From Oceanobacillus manasiensis (GTDB lineage: Bacteria > Bacillota > Bacilli > Bacillales > Amphibacillaceae): DNA of 64,000 nt. Positions 1 to 9,340 of this stretch are shown piece by piece (the first letter of the stretch is position 1; each line of letters opens with the position of its first letter). The stretch covers positions 496,001 to 560,000 of the forward strand of contig NZ_CCDL010000003.1 in the NCBI RefSeq assembly GCF_000724085.1, read 5' to 3'. A model generated the notes under the pieces. It saw only the letters and a program-made list of their open reading frames with translations. It searched no databases and was not told where the DNA came from. The translations under genes and the position numbers were made by a program.

Positions 1-3000
1 CCAGAAGATACTATAAAGCCGGTAATTGAAATTGCATCAATAGAAGGACCTATTACTGCAAAACAACCTATCACACTATCTGCAAAAGTGACGGACCAAC
101 TTGGTGTGAAATCAGTCTTTCTATACTATCGTATAGATGGAACGGATGATTTCCGAAAGGTTAGTTTGGAAAGACAGAAAGATGACTACTATGGCCATAT
201 CGTCTATGAGCCAGAATTGATTGGAAAAAGCGAACTGGAATATTATTTTGTTGCTAGTGATGGTAGAAACCGAACAACATCAGAACGGATAAAACTTGCG
301 ATCGAAAATCAAAACTTACAGGAAGGACTACGTCTGAATGTAAGTAACGAGGACTTGCTGTCTGGAGAAAAAGTTATAAAGGCAACAACAGATCAATACA
401 GTACCGAAACAGAACTTTATATTGACGACAATCAAGTAACGGATACATTTATGGCCATGGAAACAGAAGCCTATTTTGCTTTTGATGTAAAAGATACAAA
501 TATTTATTTCCAAAATGGTGTTACCATGGGCGATGAAATATTGGAAATTTTTGATGATACGTACACGAAGTTTACAACAATTACCGTACCAATTTCTGCA
601 GAAAGATTAAATCAAGGTGAAAATACGATAACTATACGCTCTGGCAATAAGGTGAGTCCATTTGATGACGAATCAAAGGAAAATAGAAATGACTTTACAA
701 TTCGGAACATTCGCTTGGTATTGTCAGACGGAACGACTTTATATGATCCACAATATTCCGATCCAACAAAAAATCACCCAATCGGGGATAACCCAGGGAA
801 AGAGTGGGTATATGATTTTAACTTTGAGCTAGAGGAAGAGCAGTTCACCTCCACAGCATATCTATTTGATACAAGCACTGTAGAAGATGGTGAACATAAG
901 GTTAAAGCTGTTTATGAAGAGGAAGAAGTTGAAGCAACAGTGGTAACGGATAACACGGCGCCAGTGCTGAAGCCTACAATTGTAGAAGGGGAGACTTATA
1001 AGGGTGCACTCACAATTGACGCGGAAGCAACGGATACGGGTAGTAGTGTAGAAGAAGTTACGGCTCAATTGGATGGAGAATATATTTCTCTTCCATATGA
1101 AACTTCATCTGCCCTGTTATCGGCTGGTGAACATCATGTTATATTCCGAGCCACCGATTTGGCTGGGAATACTGCAGAGGAAAAGGTAAGCTTTTACGTT
1201 GTAGAAGAAAATCCGCTTTTACCAGACTGGCTCTCCAACGATGCCGAGGGCACCAGTGCTAATTTATCTGTTAAAGTAACGGACCCTACAAACGATGTGA
1301 TGGATGTCGCTTTCTACGAGTCTTATCAATATACAGCTGAGGATGCTAATCTTGTCATCTCAGAAAACGCTGTGGATACAGAGCCTCCAAATGGATACAT
1401 GCCAGATGGAGAGGAACGTCTGATCGAGAAGCAGCGTGAAGCATTACAAAAATTAGATGGAAACGAACTGTCAACAGAGTCTGATTTACAATTTCCTTAC
1501 CATCGTTTCGATGTAACAGTTGATGAGATGGTTGATGAAAATGATGAAATAGAAATTGTGTGGGATGGATCTTCCCTTCCTGGTAGAAAAGTAACCATGT
1601 ATGCATGGAATTATGCTACGGATAGTTGGGATGTATTAACTTCGACGATTGCTGGTGAGGAAGCATTTCAACTGATTGGTTCGGTGAGTGGGTCTAAATA
1701 CTTACAAGATCACAAAGTTAGTGTGATTGTGCAGGACCAAATAGCAGACATTGGGGAAGATTTTAGCTTTATCTGGATGGCAGATACCCAGTATTACTCC
1801 GAGAGCTACCCTTATATTTATGAAAAACAAGTCAATTGGATTGCTGAAAACCAGCAGGAGCGTAACATAGAGTACGTATTTCATTCAGGTGATCTAGTGA
1901 ATGTCTATGATGATTTTGACCAATGGGAAGTAGCAGATCAGTCCATGCGCGTACTAGACGAAGCTGGCATTCCGTATGGCGTTGTAGCAGGTAATCATGA
2001 CGTTTATAATAAAAGTCGTGACTACAGGAATTACTCCGAGTTCTTTGGAGAAGAACGGTTCGCAGGAAATTCATATTACGGTGGATCCTTCGAAGATAAT
2101 CGTGGACATTACGATTTAATCTCCGTAAATGGAATAGACTTCATTATGGTACACCTCGGGTGGGGCATTGAGGAAGAAGGAATTGAATGGTTAAATGAGG
2201 TGTTGGAAGCACATCCAAACCATAAAGCAATTCTAAATGTACACGAATATTTACTCGCTACAGGTAACAGAAGTCCAACAGGTGATTTATTGTTTGAAAA
2301 GGTTGTCGTACCAAATGAAAATGTATTCGCTGTTTTATGCGGACATTATCACAATGCACAAACGTTAATTGATGAAATAGATGATAACGGCGACGGGACT
2401 CCAGACCGTTCAGTGTATCAGATGTTAGCCGATTATCAAGGTGGTCCTGAAGGTGGCCAAGGTTATTTAAGGATATTAAACTTTAACATGGATGAAAATA
2501 AGATCGATGTAGAAACTTATTCTCCTCACCTTGACAATTATAATTATTACGATCCAAAAGATTTTCCTGGAAAAGATCAATTTTCATTAGATTTTGATAT
2601 GGCAGCACAAACAAAAAAAGTTGCTACCGATTATGTAGAGGTAAATGTTTATACAGATGAACTGATTGGAGAAGTAACAGGTGTACCGAGTGGGGAAACG
2701 GCTTCGGTAACTTGGAATGAATTAAATCCGAACAGTGAATATTTCTGGTATGTCGAAGCAACAGATCAATACGGTGGAAAAAAACGTTCGGACATTTGGC
2801 GTTTCCTTACAGTTGATGGTGAGATTGTAGAACCAGATAATCCAGAGGATCCGGATATTCCAGAAGCCCCACAAGATCCAGATGAGGGAAATGCTGGAGA
2901 GGATGGTGAGAAGCCGGGAGAAATAGCGGATCCTGGAAATCAGGAGAATCCAGTTGTAGAAAATCCTTCCGCTGATAACGATCCGGATAAAGAAAAAGAT

Positions 3001-3222
3001 GAAAATAAACAGCCAACAGATCTGAATGACAACAAAGATGATAATCAGGTCATAGAGAATACAACCCACCATGGTGGTAAAAGTGGAGGATCTGCTTTGC
3101 CGGTAACGGCCACAACGATCTACCTGTATCTCCTATTGGGAGCTATCATGTTGTTGAGCGGAGTCGGCATTTGGATGGTTTCTTATTACCGCAAGAAGTA
3201 CTTGTTCGGAGATGTGAATTAA
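1..3222 (+). CDS. Sortase-anchored metallophosphoesterase, 5' end outside window
   Basis: The frame is open from base 1, so the N-terminus lies outside the window; about 1073 residues are visible. The first half looks like beta-sandwich adhesion-type modules. A calcineurin-like phosphoesterase domain follows (about nt 1756-2560) with metal-binding motifs DTQ (in place of the usual DxH), GDLV, GNHD, a His in LNVHEY and CGHYH. A Pro/Asp/Glu-rich spacer leads to LPVTA (nt 3096-3110), a hydrophobic segment and a YYRKK tail. This is a sortase signal of the LPXTA rather than LPXTG kind. The protein should hydrolyse a phosphate ester at the cell surface; the substrate is unknown. A terminator follows at once. 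Confidence 0.85.
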   Translation, partial: PEDTIKPVIEIASIEGPITAKQPITLSAKVTDQLGVKSVFLYYRIDGTDDFRKVSLERQKDDYYGHIVYEPELIGKSELEYYFVASDGRNRTTSERIKLAIENQNLQEGLRLNVSNEDLLSGEKVIKATTDQYSTETELYIDDNQVTDTFMAMETEAYFAFDVKDTNIYFQNGVTMGDEILEIFDDTYTKFTTITVPISAERLNQGENTITIRSGNKVSPFDDESKENRNDFTIRNIRLVLSDGTTLYDPQYSDPTKNHPIGDNPGKEWVYDFNFELEEEQFTSTAYLFDTSTVEDGEHKVKAVYEEEEVEATVVTDNTAPVLKPTIVEGETYKGALTIDAEATDTGSSVEEVTAQLDGEYISLPYETSSALLSAGEHHVIFRATDLAGNTAEEKVSFYVVEENPLLPDWLSNDAEGTSANLSVKVTDPTNDVMDVAFYESYQYTAEDANLVISENAVDTEPPNGYMPDGEERLIEKQREALQKLDGNELSTESDLQFPYHRFDVTVDEMVDENDEIEIVWDGSSLPGRKVTMYAWNYATDSWDVLTSTIAGEEAFQLIGSVSGSKYLQDHKVSVIVQDQIADIGEDFSFIWMADTQYYSESYPYIYEKQVNWIAENQQERNIEYVFHSGDLVNVYDDFDQWEVADQSMRVLDEAGIPYGVVAGNHDVYNKSRDYRNYSEFFGEERFAGNSYYGGSFEDNRGHYDLISVNGIDFIMVHLGWGIEEEGIEWLNEVLEAHPNHKAILNVHEYLLATGNRSPTGDLLFEKVVVPNENVFAVLCGHYHNAQTLIDEIDDNGDGTPDRSVYQMLADYQGGPEGGQGYLRILNFNMDENKIDVETYSPHLDNYNYYDPKDFPGKDQFSLDFDMAAQTKKVATDYVEVNVYTDELIGEVTGVPSGETASVTWNELNPNSEYFWYVEATDQYGGKKRSDIWRFLTVDGEIVEPDNPEDPDIPEAPQDPDEGNAGEDGEKPGEIADPGNQENPVVENPSADNDPDKEKDENKQPTDLNDNKDDNQVIENTTHHGGKSGGSALPVTATTIYLYLLLGAIMLLSGVGIWMVSYYRKKYLFGDVN

Positions 3223-3243
3223 GAAATCTTAGGCTTGTTTTTT

Positions 3244-3276
3244 AAAACCGTAACTCTGTGAGGGTTACGGTTTTTT
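3244..3276 (+). terminator. Rho-independent terminator of the phosphoesterase gene
   Basis: An 11-bp perfect stem (AAAACCGTAAC with GTTACGGTTTT) is followed by a T run. Confidence 0.9.
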
Positions 3277-3382
3277 CTTTTATTTTTTTCGAATTCCAAT
3301 TAGTATATTGGAGTTAATAGCTTAGACTGTATCTATCCAATTATCAAAAATCTTGGTATGATAAAAATAGAGGGGGGACATT

Positions 3383-3718
3383 ATGAGGAAGCAATTTATT
3401 TACTTATTCATTGCAACACTGGTTTTTTTCGGTATTAGCCAGGCGACAATATTGGTGCAACATATACAGGAAACTGCTTCCTCAGAGGAGACAGTTTCAG
3501 CATTTAAAGACATACAGCAGATAGAAATTGCCCATATCACAACTGGTGTTGTTTCTTCAGATGTTGATAAGGTAGATCACCCCCCTTCACTGCCACCATT
3601 CTTAACAAAAGCAATTCCAAGGGGAAAGCTCTTAACAACAGAATTGCTTTTTCCTGATAGACCAAGATACACGTGGCACATTCATATAAAAAAATACCAG
3701 TCCAACTATCTCTCCTAG
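3383..3718 (+). CDS. Small secreted or membrane-anchored hypothetical protein
   Basis: 111 residues. I do not recognise the family. Residues 5-25 form one hydrophobic segment after a short positive N-terminus (MRKQ), so it is a single-pass membrane protein or has an uncleaved signal. The rest is soluble, with a PPSLPPF stretch and no Cys. The start is supported by a purine-rich GAGGGGGG site 6 bases upstream. It lies between two terminators with the next small gene 50 bases downstream, so the two probably form a small operon. Confidence 0.6.
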   Translation: MRKQFIYLFIATLVFFGISQATILVQHIQETASSEETVSAFKDIQQIEIAHITTGVVSSDVDKVDHPPSLPPFLTKAIPRGKLLTTELLFPDRPRYTWHIHIKKYQSNYLS

Positions 3719-3767
3719 TTCATTTTATTCTTTTATCAGAAAATAAGATGAGAAGAGGAAATGATAG

Positions 3768-3965
3768 ATGATGCAAACAGACAAACCGTATTGGAGAGAA
3801 ACAACCGAATGCTATCTCTCTATAGCATTATATATGGCAATGTTTATTGGTGTGTTTATTGTTAGTGGTGAACTGACTGGAACAGACTGGCTAAGCTATT
3901 TTGGTCATTTTACTTGGACATTTAACACAGAATTTTTTAAAGACCTTATGCAGTCTTGGCAATAA
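3768..3965 (+). CDS. Small membrane protein, hypothetical
   Basis: 65 residues with one clear membrane segment (about residues 17-34) and an aromatic-rich C-terminal half. No known family is recognised. An AGAGGAA site precedes two consecutive ATG codons (3768 and 3771); either could be used. It follows the preceding small gene with no terminator between, and a terminator follows it. Confidence 0.6.
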   Translation: MMQTDKPYWRETTECYLSIALYMAMFIGVFIVSGELTGTDWLSYFGHFTWTFNTEFFKDLMQSWQ

Positions 3966-3974
3966 TAGAGAATT

Positions 3975-4006
3975 ACACCCGGAACTTTTAGTTTCGGGTG
4001 TTTTTG
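3975..4006 (+). terminator. Rho-independent terminator
   Basis: A stem of ACACCCGGAA with TTTCGGGTGT (one G-U pair) is followed by TTTTT. Confidence 0.9.
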
Positions 4007-4085
4007 TCTTTTAATCTATAACCGAAACTTTATTAGTTATGAAACGTATTAAAATTAAGAAGATCTATTGGTTAGGGGAGTGTAT

Positions 4086-5063
4086 ATGCGCACAATATTG
4101 AGAGTGAGTTTGAGTTTGCTATTTCTTTTTGCAATGACAGCTTGCACCAGTGATAAAGATGTTTCTGAATCTAAGGAAGTAGAAGGGAAGGGAAATACAA
4201 TGGAAGAGACAATACCAGCAGCCGAATTTCCCGATCAATTTCTTTCGGGTAACTATGAAGTACTTTATAATCAGTTGAGTAAATCTTTCCAGAAAGAGGT
4301 CTCATTTGAGGAATTTAAACGTATTGGAGAGCAGTTTAATAGTGGAGTGAAAGGTTTTTCCCTTACATCACAGTTGAACTCTCCAGGTGTGGTGGAATAT
4401 CAATGGGTAAGTGAAGAAGGAAAGAAAGGAATAAGGGCTAATTTCACCGAAGATCATACAATAGTGGGATTACAGGTATTAAACATAACAGCCAATTTAG
4501 AAGCAGATGCAGATTATACAAAGAATACCTACCAAATGCCAATTAACGAGCCTTGGTTTACCTTCTGGGGAGGCGTGAACGAGCTTGTTAACTACCATTA
4601 TCCTTATGATAACCAGCGGTATGCTTATGATCTAATTATTAAAGATGGAGAAAGCAATTTTGAAGGTGATCCGGAAGATAATGAAAGCTATCCTGCGTTT
4701 GGTAAAGATGTTGTAGCACCTTTAGAAGGTGTTGTTGTTTCTGTAGAAAACGATATGGAGGACAACACACCTGGAGTTGATACAAACACGGAGCAACCTC
4801 TAGGAAATCATGTCATTATCAAACATGAAAATAGTGAATTTAGCGTGTTAGGCCATTTTAAGAAAGGCAGCATAATAGTAGAAGATGGGCAAAAAGTAAA
4901 GTCAGGAGAGTTACTTGGTTTAGCTGGGAATTCCGGGAATTCTACTGAGCCCCATATTCATTATCACGTAGCAGATAGTGCAGAATGGGAGGAAGCTACC
5001 TCGATTCGCATTAAATTAAGTGTCGAGGAGCCGGTACGTGGAGAAATTGTCGAAGGATTTTAG
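4086..5063 (+). CDS. M23-family peptidase lipoprotein with DUF3887-like domain
   Basis: 325 residues. The start is placed at ATG 4086 because a GGGGAG site lies 6 bases upstream; an in-frame TTG at 4068 has no site. The N-terminus is a lipoprotein signal ending in a lipobox Cys (AMTAC). Residues about 45-130 resemble the DUF3887 domain. The C-terminal half is a LytM/M23 zinc peptidase with YHYPYD, RYAYDL, GHF and the HIHYHV signature. It should act at the outer face of the membrane on peptidoglycan or its peptides. A terminator follows. Confidence 0.85.
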   Translation: MRTILRVSLSLLFLFAMTACTSDKDVSESKEVEGKGNTMEETIPAAEFPDQFLSGNYEVLYNQLSKSFQKEVSFEEFKRIGEQFNSGVKGFSLTSQLNSPGVVEYQWVSEEGKKGIRANFTEDHTIVGLQVLNITANLEADADYTKNTYQMPINEPWFTFWGGVNELVNYHYPYDNQRYAYDLIIKDGESNFEGDPEDNESYPAFGKDVVAPLEGVVVSVENDMEDNTPGVDTNTEQPLGNHVIIKHENSEFSVLGHFKKGSIIVEDGQKVKSGELLGLAGNSGNSTEPHIHYHVADSAEWEEATSIRIKLSVEEPVRGEIVEGF

Positions 5064-5084
5064 TTTTGAAAGCAAGTTTAAGAG

Positions 5085-5108
5085 ACCTTCCATGTGGGAG
5101 GTTTTTTG
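5085..5108 (+). terminator. Rho-independent terminator of the M23 peptidase gene
   Basis: A short stem, ACCTTCC with GGGAGGT, and a 6-T run. Confidence 0.8.
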
Positions 5109-5157
5109 TGTTTAAGGAATATATATCATGCACCCTGTGAAACATTATGAAACATTA

Positions 5158-5185
5158 TGAAACTTTTTGTTAATTAATCCGTATT
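5158..5185 (+). promoter_or_regulatory. ECF-type (SigW/SigM/SigX-like) promoter
   Basis: TGAAAC (5158-5163) is separated by exactly 16 bases from CGTATT (5180-5185). This is the spacing and sequence of extracytoplasmic-function sigma promoters in Bacillus. The spacer begins with a T run, also typical. It drives the DUF2207 gene starting at 5213. Two further GAAAC copies stand 10 and 20 bases upstream. Confidence 0.8.
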
Positions 5186-5212
5186 ACATATTAACTAGAG
5201 GGGGCGTAGTGA

Positions 5213-6901
5213 GTGAAGAAAATAGGATTATTGCTTAGTATTTTAACGGTATTCTTACTTTTTCCTAGCCAAGTATTGGCTGTAGATTATTCTATAGAAC
5301 AATCGAGGATCGATGCCTACTTGCAGGACAATGGTAGTGTCCAGGTTAGAGAATCACACACTTATTCATTCGACGGAGAATTTAATGGTATCACGCGTTC
5401 CCTTATACCTAAAGAGGAGACGGCAATTCGTAATGTAGTTGCACGAGAAGGGGACGCGATACTTGAGGTAGAGCAGGAAGTTAATAATTACCGTATATAC
5501 CGAAGTGGTTCTGATGAAAAGATAACAATTAATATATCTTATATGATTGAAAATGGCATTGAAAAATATACAGATGTTGCTCGGTTCGACTGGCCATTTT
5601 TTGATAAAAGCAATGAATCAGATTATGCACAAATGGACGTATACGTTTATCCACCTGAACCAACAGAGGGAGTCATTGCTTATGGTGAAGATGAAGCTGC
5701 AGGTACAGAGAAGGTAGAGGAAGAGGGCGTTGTTCATTTTGCAATGGGATTTGTTGATAGTGGCCATAATGGTGATATTAGAACGACTTTTGATGCGTCG
5801 CTTTTCCCTAATACTCCTTTAACAGCGGATAAAGCTATGCGCGAAGAAATCCTTGTGGGTAAAGAAGAGCAAGAACAAAAACAAGCTGCCTATGAAAAGA
5901 GGCAAAACTTTTTCACAAATATTTCTCCCTATGTAATTGGGGCTCTCACCGTTTACTTACTGTTGTTAATTATGTATGTCGTTCAAAAGAGAAACACTAT
6001 TCAGAGGGAGGCTGATCGTCGCTTTGGTAATTCATATTTTGTGCCAAAAGAAGAAATGAGTCTACCAGCTACCATTGCCTATATGAATGGACGTCTGATA
6101 AACGAAAAGACGATGACGGCTGCCTTACTAGATTTGGTACGGAAGGGCTTTGTAAAGCATGATGGAAAAGAGCAATTTACGGTTATCAAACGCGAAACAG
6201 ACCATAAGCATGAATCCATTTTAATTAGTTGGTTATTTGATAAGATTGGTCGTAATGGGGAATTTACCCTACAGCACTTAAAGAAATATACGAAAGATAA
6301 AAAGAATCATAAAGCGTATCAAGGTGATTTCCAAAAATGGAAACAGGCAGTGATAAGTGAAGTTAAAAGCAATAAGTTAACATCAACAGAAGGTAAATTA
6401 CGAATTGCCGTAGGGCTCTCTACTCTATTAATGCTGCCACTTATTATCTTATTTGGAATATATGAATTGTTTCTTAGCATGGCCTTAACAATTGTTTTCT
6501 TCGGTACCTTCCTAAGTTTTGCAGGTCTATATTCCCCACGAACAGTAAAAGGGGCGCGGATCCATAAACAGTGGCAAAGTTTTCAAGAAAAGTATCCTTA
6601 TTTAAAGGAACAGGAATGGGGAGAGCTACAGGATGATGACCAAAAGCGTGCCTTTATTTATAGTCTTGGCACTCATAGCAAAAAGGCGAACAAAATGAGT
6701 GAACAAATGATGAAGAATACGCCAACATATAATAGTGGGCAAACTGATTTTGTTATGTTTATGGTAATTGCCGCTGCAATCAACCATAACTTCAAAGAGG
6801 CGCATACGACTGCAGCAGCTGCATATTCCTCTAGTGGTGGTGGAACACCAGGTGGAGGTGCGGGAGTTGGTGGCGGTGGCGGCGGCTCCGGTGCATTTTA
6901 A
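5213..6901 (+). CDS. DUF2207 domain membrane protein
   Basis: 562 residues. The start is GTG 5213, with an AGAGGGGG site upstream and a clean signal peptide (cleavage near VLA-VD). The N-terminal extracellular part (about residues 25-215) matches the DUF2207 pattern (ESHTYSF, ITRSLIP). A membrane segment lies near residues 238-260, a cytoplasmic winged-helix-like part follows (about 275-390), a second pair of membrane segments lies near 395-440, and the protein ends in the Gly/Ser-rich tail usual for this family. The biochemical role is unknown. The ECF promoter suggests a cell-envelope stress function. Confidence 0.85.
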   Translation: MKKIGLLLSILTVFLLFPSQVLAVDYSIEQSRIDAYLQDNGSVQVRESHTYSFDGEFNGITRSLIPKEETAIRNVVAREGDAILEVEQEVNNYRIYRSGSDEKITINISYMIENGIEKYTDVARFDWPFFDKSNESDYAQMDVYVYPPEPTEGVIAYGEDEAAGTEKVEEEGVVHFAMGFVDSGHNGDIRTTFDASLFPNTPLTADKAMREEILVGKEEQEQKQAAYEKRQNFFTNISPYVIGALTVYLLLLIMYVVQKRNTIQREADRRFGNSYFVPKEEMSLPATIAYMNGRLINEKTMTAALLDLVRKGFVKHDGKEQFTVIKRETDHKHESILISWLFDKIGRNGEFTLQHLKKYTKDKKNHKAYQGDFQKWKQAVISEVKSNKLTSTEGKLRIAVGLSTLLMLPLIILFGIYELFLSMALTIVFFGTFLSFAGLYSPRTVKGARIHKQWQSFQEKYPYLKEQEWGELQDDDQKRAFIYSLGTHSKKANKMSEQMMKNTPTYNSGQTDFVMFMVIAAAINHNFKEAHTTAAAAYSSSGGGTPGGGAGVGGGGGGSGAF

Positions 6902-6930
6902 AAGGTCACGCTCGTGGCCTTTTTGTTTTT
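6900..6930 (+). terminator. Rho-independent terminator of the DUF2207 gene
   Basis: AAAGGTCAC pairs with GTGGCCTTT (one G-U), followed by a T-rich tract. Confidence 0.85.
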
Positions 6931-7090
6931 TACTTTTAAAAATCACATAAGAAAATCTCTATAAGTAGATTTTGTAATTCACATTATAATCAGATATTAA
7001 TTATTTAAGTCTTCTATATATATATGTCCGTATGAAAAGATTCGGTATAGTAATTAATTATAACGATATTGAACGGAAGGAGTTCTTCAA

Positions 7091-7417
7091 ATGAAAGCTG
7101 ATAACTCTGTAGGGTTCACATTATTATACTTTATTGGTGCTACAATAGTATGTCTGCTTCCTATTTTTCTTTGTACTATATTTCTTGCTGGTTTTAACGA
7201 TTCCGGTGCTTCTTTTAAAACTTCAACTGAAGCTGTAGCATGGTCATTACAGATGATGTTGTTTCCTTTAATTATTGTTCTACCATTCTACTTAATCATT
7301 CTTGGGCTATCTGTATTTTTAAAAAAAGAAGTAAACAGGATAATATACCTTGCTCTTGTAGGCATCGTGTTTTTAGTTATCTTTTTATTTTACTACATGA
7401 TAGCCATAGGAAGTTAG
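7091..7417 (+). CDS. Small membrane protein with three transmembrane segments
   Basis: 108 residues, almost entirely hydrophobic, with three predicted membrane helices (about residues 10-33, 52-76, 84-105). An AAGGAG site stands 9 bases before the ATG. No family is recognised. It is converging with the DUF6241-like gene, and a bidirectional hairpin lies between them. Confidence 0.65.
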   Translation: MKADNSVGFTLLYFIGATIVCLLPIFLCTIFLAGFNDSGASFKTSTEAVAWSLQMMLFPLIIVLPFYLIILGLSVFLKKEVNRIIYLALVGIVFLVIFLFYYMIAIGS

Positions 7418-7553
7418 TGGAGAGGAATGAATGAAAAACTGAAACTTAGTCACCTAATTGATGGTCGTAAGAATCATACGATTACCGTTTAAGGACAAGA
7501 AAGATAGATTTCTTGAGTTACTATGGGCTCAGTAATAAAAAAAGATAATATAA

Positions 7554-7585
7554 AAAGGAGAACTATAATTTATAGTTCCTCTTTC
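7554..7585. terminator. Bidirectional terminator between convergent genes
   Basis: AAAGGAGAACTATAA pairs with TTATAGTTCCTCTTT (small internal mismatch). It has an A-rich tract on its left and T-rich sequence on its right, so it can serve both strands. Confidence 0.6.
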
Positions 7586-7617
7586 TTGGTATAAGATATG
7601 AATTTTAGGATTTAATG

Positions 7618-8205
7618 CTATTGAAAATTACTTTCAACATAAGCTATTTCCTCAGAAATAGATAAAGAGGCTGTTGCTTTTCCTACTGTTCCATCTTGGT
7701 ATTCCCAAAAATAGTTATGATCGTTTACGGCTTTACTGAAGTCTTTATCTTTCCAATTTTCAAGGATGCCCAATAAAGTTGCTTTGTTATCAAAGTTGCT
7801 GTTCTTTACAACCATATAAACCTGTGCGATTGTGTCTGGGTGCATTGGGATTTTTCCCCACTTTTTTTCAGCTCTAACTTTTTGGTGAACCATTTGATGC
7901 ATAACGTCTACAACTTTACTTTGACTCGTGTTTGCGTCAATATCTAATTGTAACTCATCTTCATTGATTTCTGATAAAACCTTATCTAACCGGGATAGTT
8001 CTTCTGCCGTGTCGTCTTGGTTGGTATTAATATTTTCGGAACCATTTTCCTTCTTTTGATTTGTTTCTTTTGCGTCGGCAACACTACTATTACTACCTTC
8101 GGCTAATTGTTGTTCATTTCCCCAATTCCACAATGAGTTAAAACCGAACCAAATAGTAGCTATAAAAGCTAAGGTAATAACTGTGCCAATCATAATTTTT
8201 TTCAT
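7618..8205 (-). CDS. DUF6241-like anchored protein
   Basis: 195 residues. The N-terminal hydrophobic segment (residues 5-27) acts as a signal anchor, followed by a polar Asn/Glu/Lys-rich linker (about 30-70). The folded C-terminal part carries the QKVRAEKKWGKIPM pattern I associate with the DUF6241 family of Bacillaceae. A GGGGG site precedes the ATG. The function is unknown. The family name is from memory and would need a profile search. Confidence 0.65.
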   Translation of the reverse strand: MKKIMIGTVITLAFIATIWFGFNSLWNWGNEQQLAEGSNSSVADAKETNQKKENGSENINTNQDDTAEELSRLDKVLSEINEDELQLDIDANTSQSKVVDVMHQMVHQKVRAEKKWGKIPMHPDTIAQVYMVVKNSNFDNKATLLGILENWKDKDFSKAVNDHNYFWEYQDGTVGKATASLSISEEIAYVESNFQ

Positions 8206-8527
8206 GCTTATTTCCCCCTATTAATTTTATTTTATATGTATACAAAAACCCGAAAAAAGCCAAGACGTGAATCGCTCGACCTGATAGAATATCGGGATAG
8301 TCCGAATAATTAGGTACAATTAACTATGAATGATGTAAAAAAATATAATGTTATAGCCAAGTATATGAGATTTTATAAGATTAACAAATTGTTTAATAAG
8401 ACGTACAAACATATTGAAATGCAGTAAGAGTTTAATATAAGATATTGGTAAGGTTATCATATTATGGATCAATTTGGAAATAAGTTTGTTTCTATGTACG
8501 TGTTTATTTAAGAGGGGCGGTTAAAAT
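8206..8527. other. 322-bp intergenic region, nothing specific recognised
   Basis: AT-rich sequence between divergent genes. It must hold promoters in both directions, but no motif stands out enough to place. No RNA gene or open frame is evident. Confidence 0.4.
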
Positions 8528-8686
8528 ATGAACCAGTTAATTATGATGGTATTTTCATTTGTAGTTATGTTAGGAATCAGTTCTTTCTTAAATATTATGT
8601 TTAAAACTACTGAAAAAAAGCATTGGATAGCATCTTTTCTTCTAAGTTTGTTCTTATCTATTGTTATCACAATGTTTTTGGGGTAG
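8528..8686 (+). CDS. 52-residue membrane protein upstream of a larger membrane protein
   Basis: A short open frame from ATG 8528 to TAG 8684 encodes MNQLIMMVFSFVVML and continues for 52 residues with two hydrophobic segments (about 3-24 and 33-51) split by TTEKKH. An AGAGGGGCGG site stands just upstream. The stop is 12 bases before the GTG start of the next gene, whose ribosome site overlaps this stop, so the two are probably translationally coupled. No family is recognised. Confidence 0.65.
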   Translation: MNQLIMMVFSFVVMLGISSFLNIMFKTTEKKHWIASFLLSLFLSIVITMFLG

Positions 8687-8698
8687 GGGGTTATAAAG

Positions 8699-9301
8699 GT
8701 GATATTATCTACAGTTATTCTAGGATGGATAGGGATTGGTATATTTGTTACAATGCTTCTTACTTTCATGAAGCTTATAAAAAACAAGGAACATGGATTC
8801 CTTCATTTATTAATGGGTTTCATGTATGCTATGTGGCTACCATTGCCATTCGCACTATATTTTGAGCTAGAGCAAGAACTCCTTTTTACAGGTAGCATCT
8901 TCGGCTTTGTCTACTTATTGATGCTTGTTATCACAATGGGCTTTCAGACAGGGCATATCGTACATATTGTAAAACAAGAACAGAGTGAAGTTTGGGATGA
9001 AAGAGCTTCGTGGATGCTTGATACATTCTCAAGTTCTTTTGAGGGATTAGCAAATGTATTCAAAAGTATTTGGTCTATTTTCCTAGCTATAGCATTTTGG
9101 ATAAATGAAGAAATCACAATGGCAATACTGATGAGTTTATTTAGTCTTATGATCATTTATTACCTGAATAACCTGATCAATGTAAGCACAATAAAAAGAA
9201 TCAAACTAACGGAAAAGTTAAAGCCAAATCCTTTCATTTATAACATAGAGGCATTGCTGTTTTTCTTAACTCTTATGATCTACATCACAATGCAATTATA
9301 A
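8699..9301 (+). CDS. Multi-pass membrane protein, hypothetical
   Basis: 200 residues with about five transmembrane segments. The start is GTG 8699, placed by the TAGGGGG ribosome site 8 bases upstream. A soluble stretch around residues 88-120 (VKQEQSEVWDERASWML) lies between the third and fourth helices. No family is recognised. It forms a two-gene operon with the 52-residue membrane protein, and its stop codon runs straight into a terminator. Confidence 0.65.
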   Translation: MILSTVILGWIGIGIFVTMLLTFMKLIKNKEHGFLHLLMGFMYAMWLPLPFALYFELEQELLFTGSIFGFVYLLMLVITMGFQTGHIVHIVKQEQSEVWDERASWMLDTFSSSFEGLANVFKSIWSIFLAIAFWINEEITMAILMSLFSLMIIYYLNNLINVSTIKRIKLTEKLKPNPFIYNIEALLFFLTLMIYITMQL

Positions 9302-9340
9302 AGAGCGCCTGTATTGAACTAGGCGCTCTTCGTTTTTTTT
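9301..9340 (+). terminator. Rho-independent terminator
   Basis: A perfect 10-bp stem (AAGAGCGCCT with AGGCGCTCTT) and an 8-T run. Confidence 0.95.

Noticed and set aside
4038-4067. ECF sigma promoter before the M23 peptidase gene
   Set aside because: A GAAAC is present at 4041 but no CGTA box lies 16 bases downstream.
6626-6950. Frames in both directions over the 3' end of the DUF2207 gene
   Set aside because: They arise from the Gly-rich repetitive codons of the tail and have no start signals.
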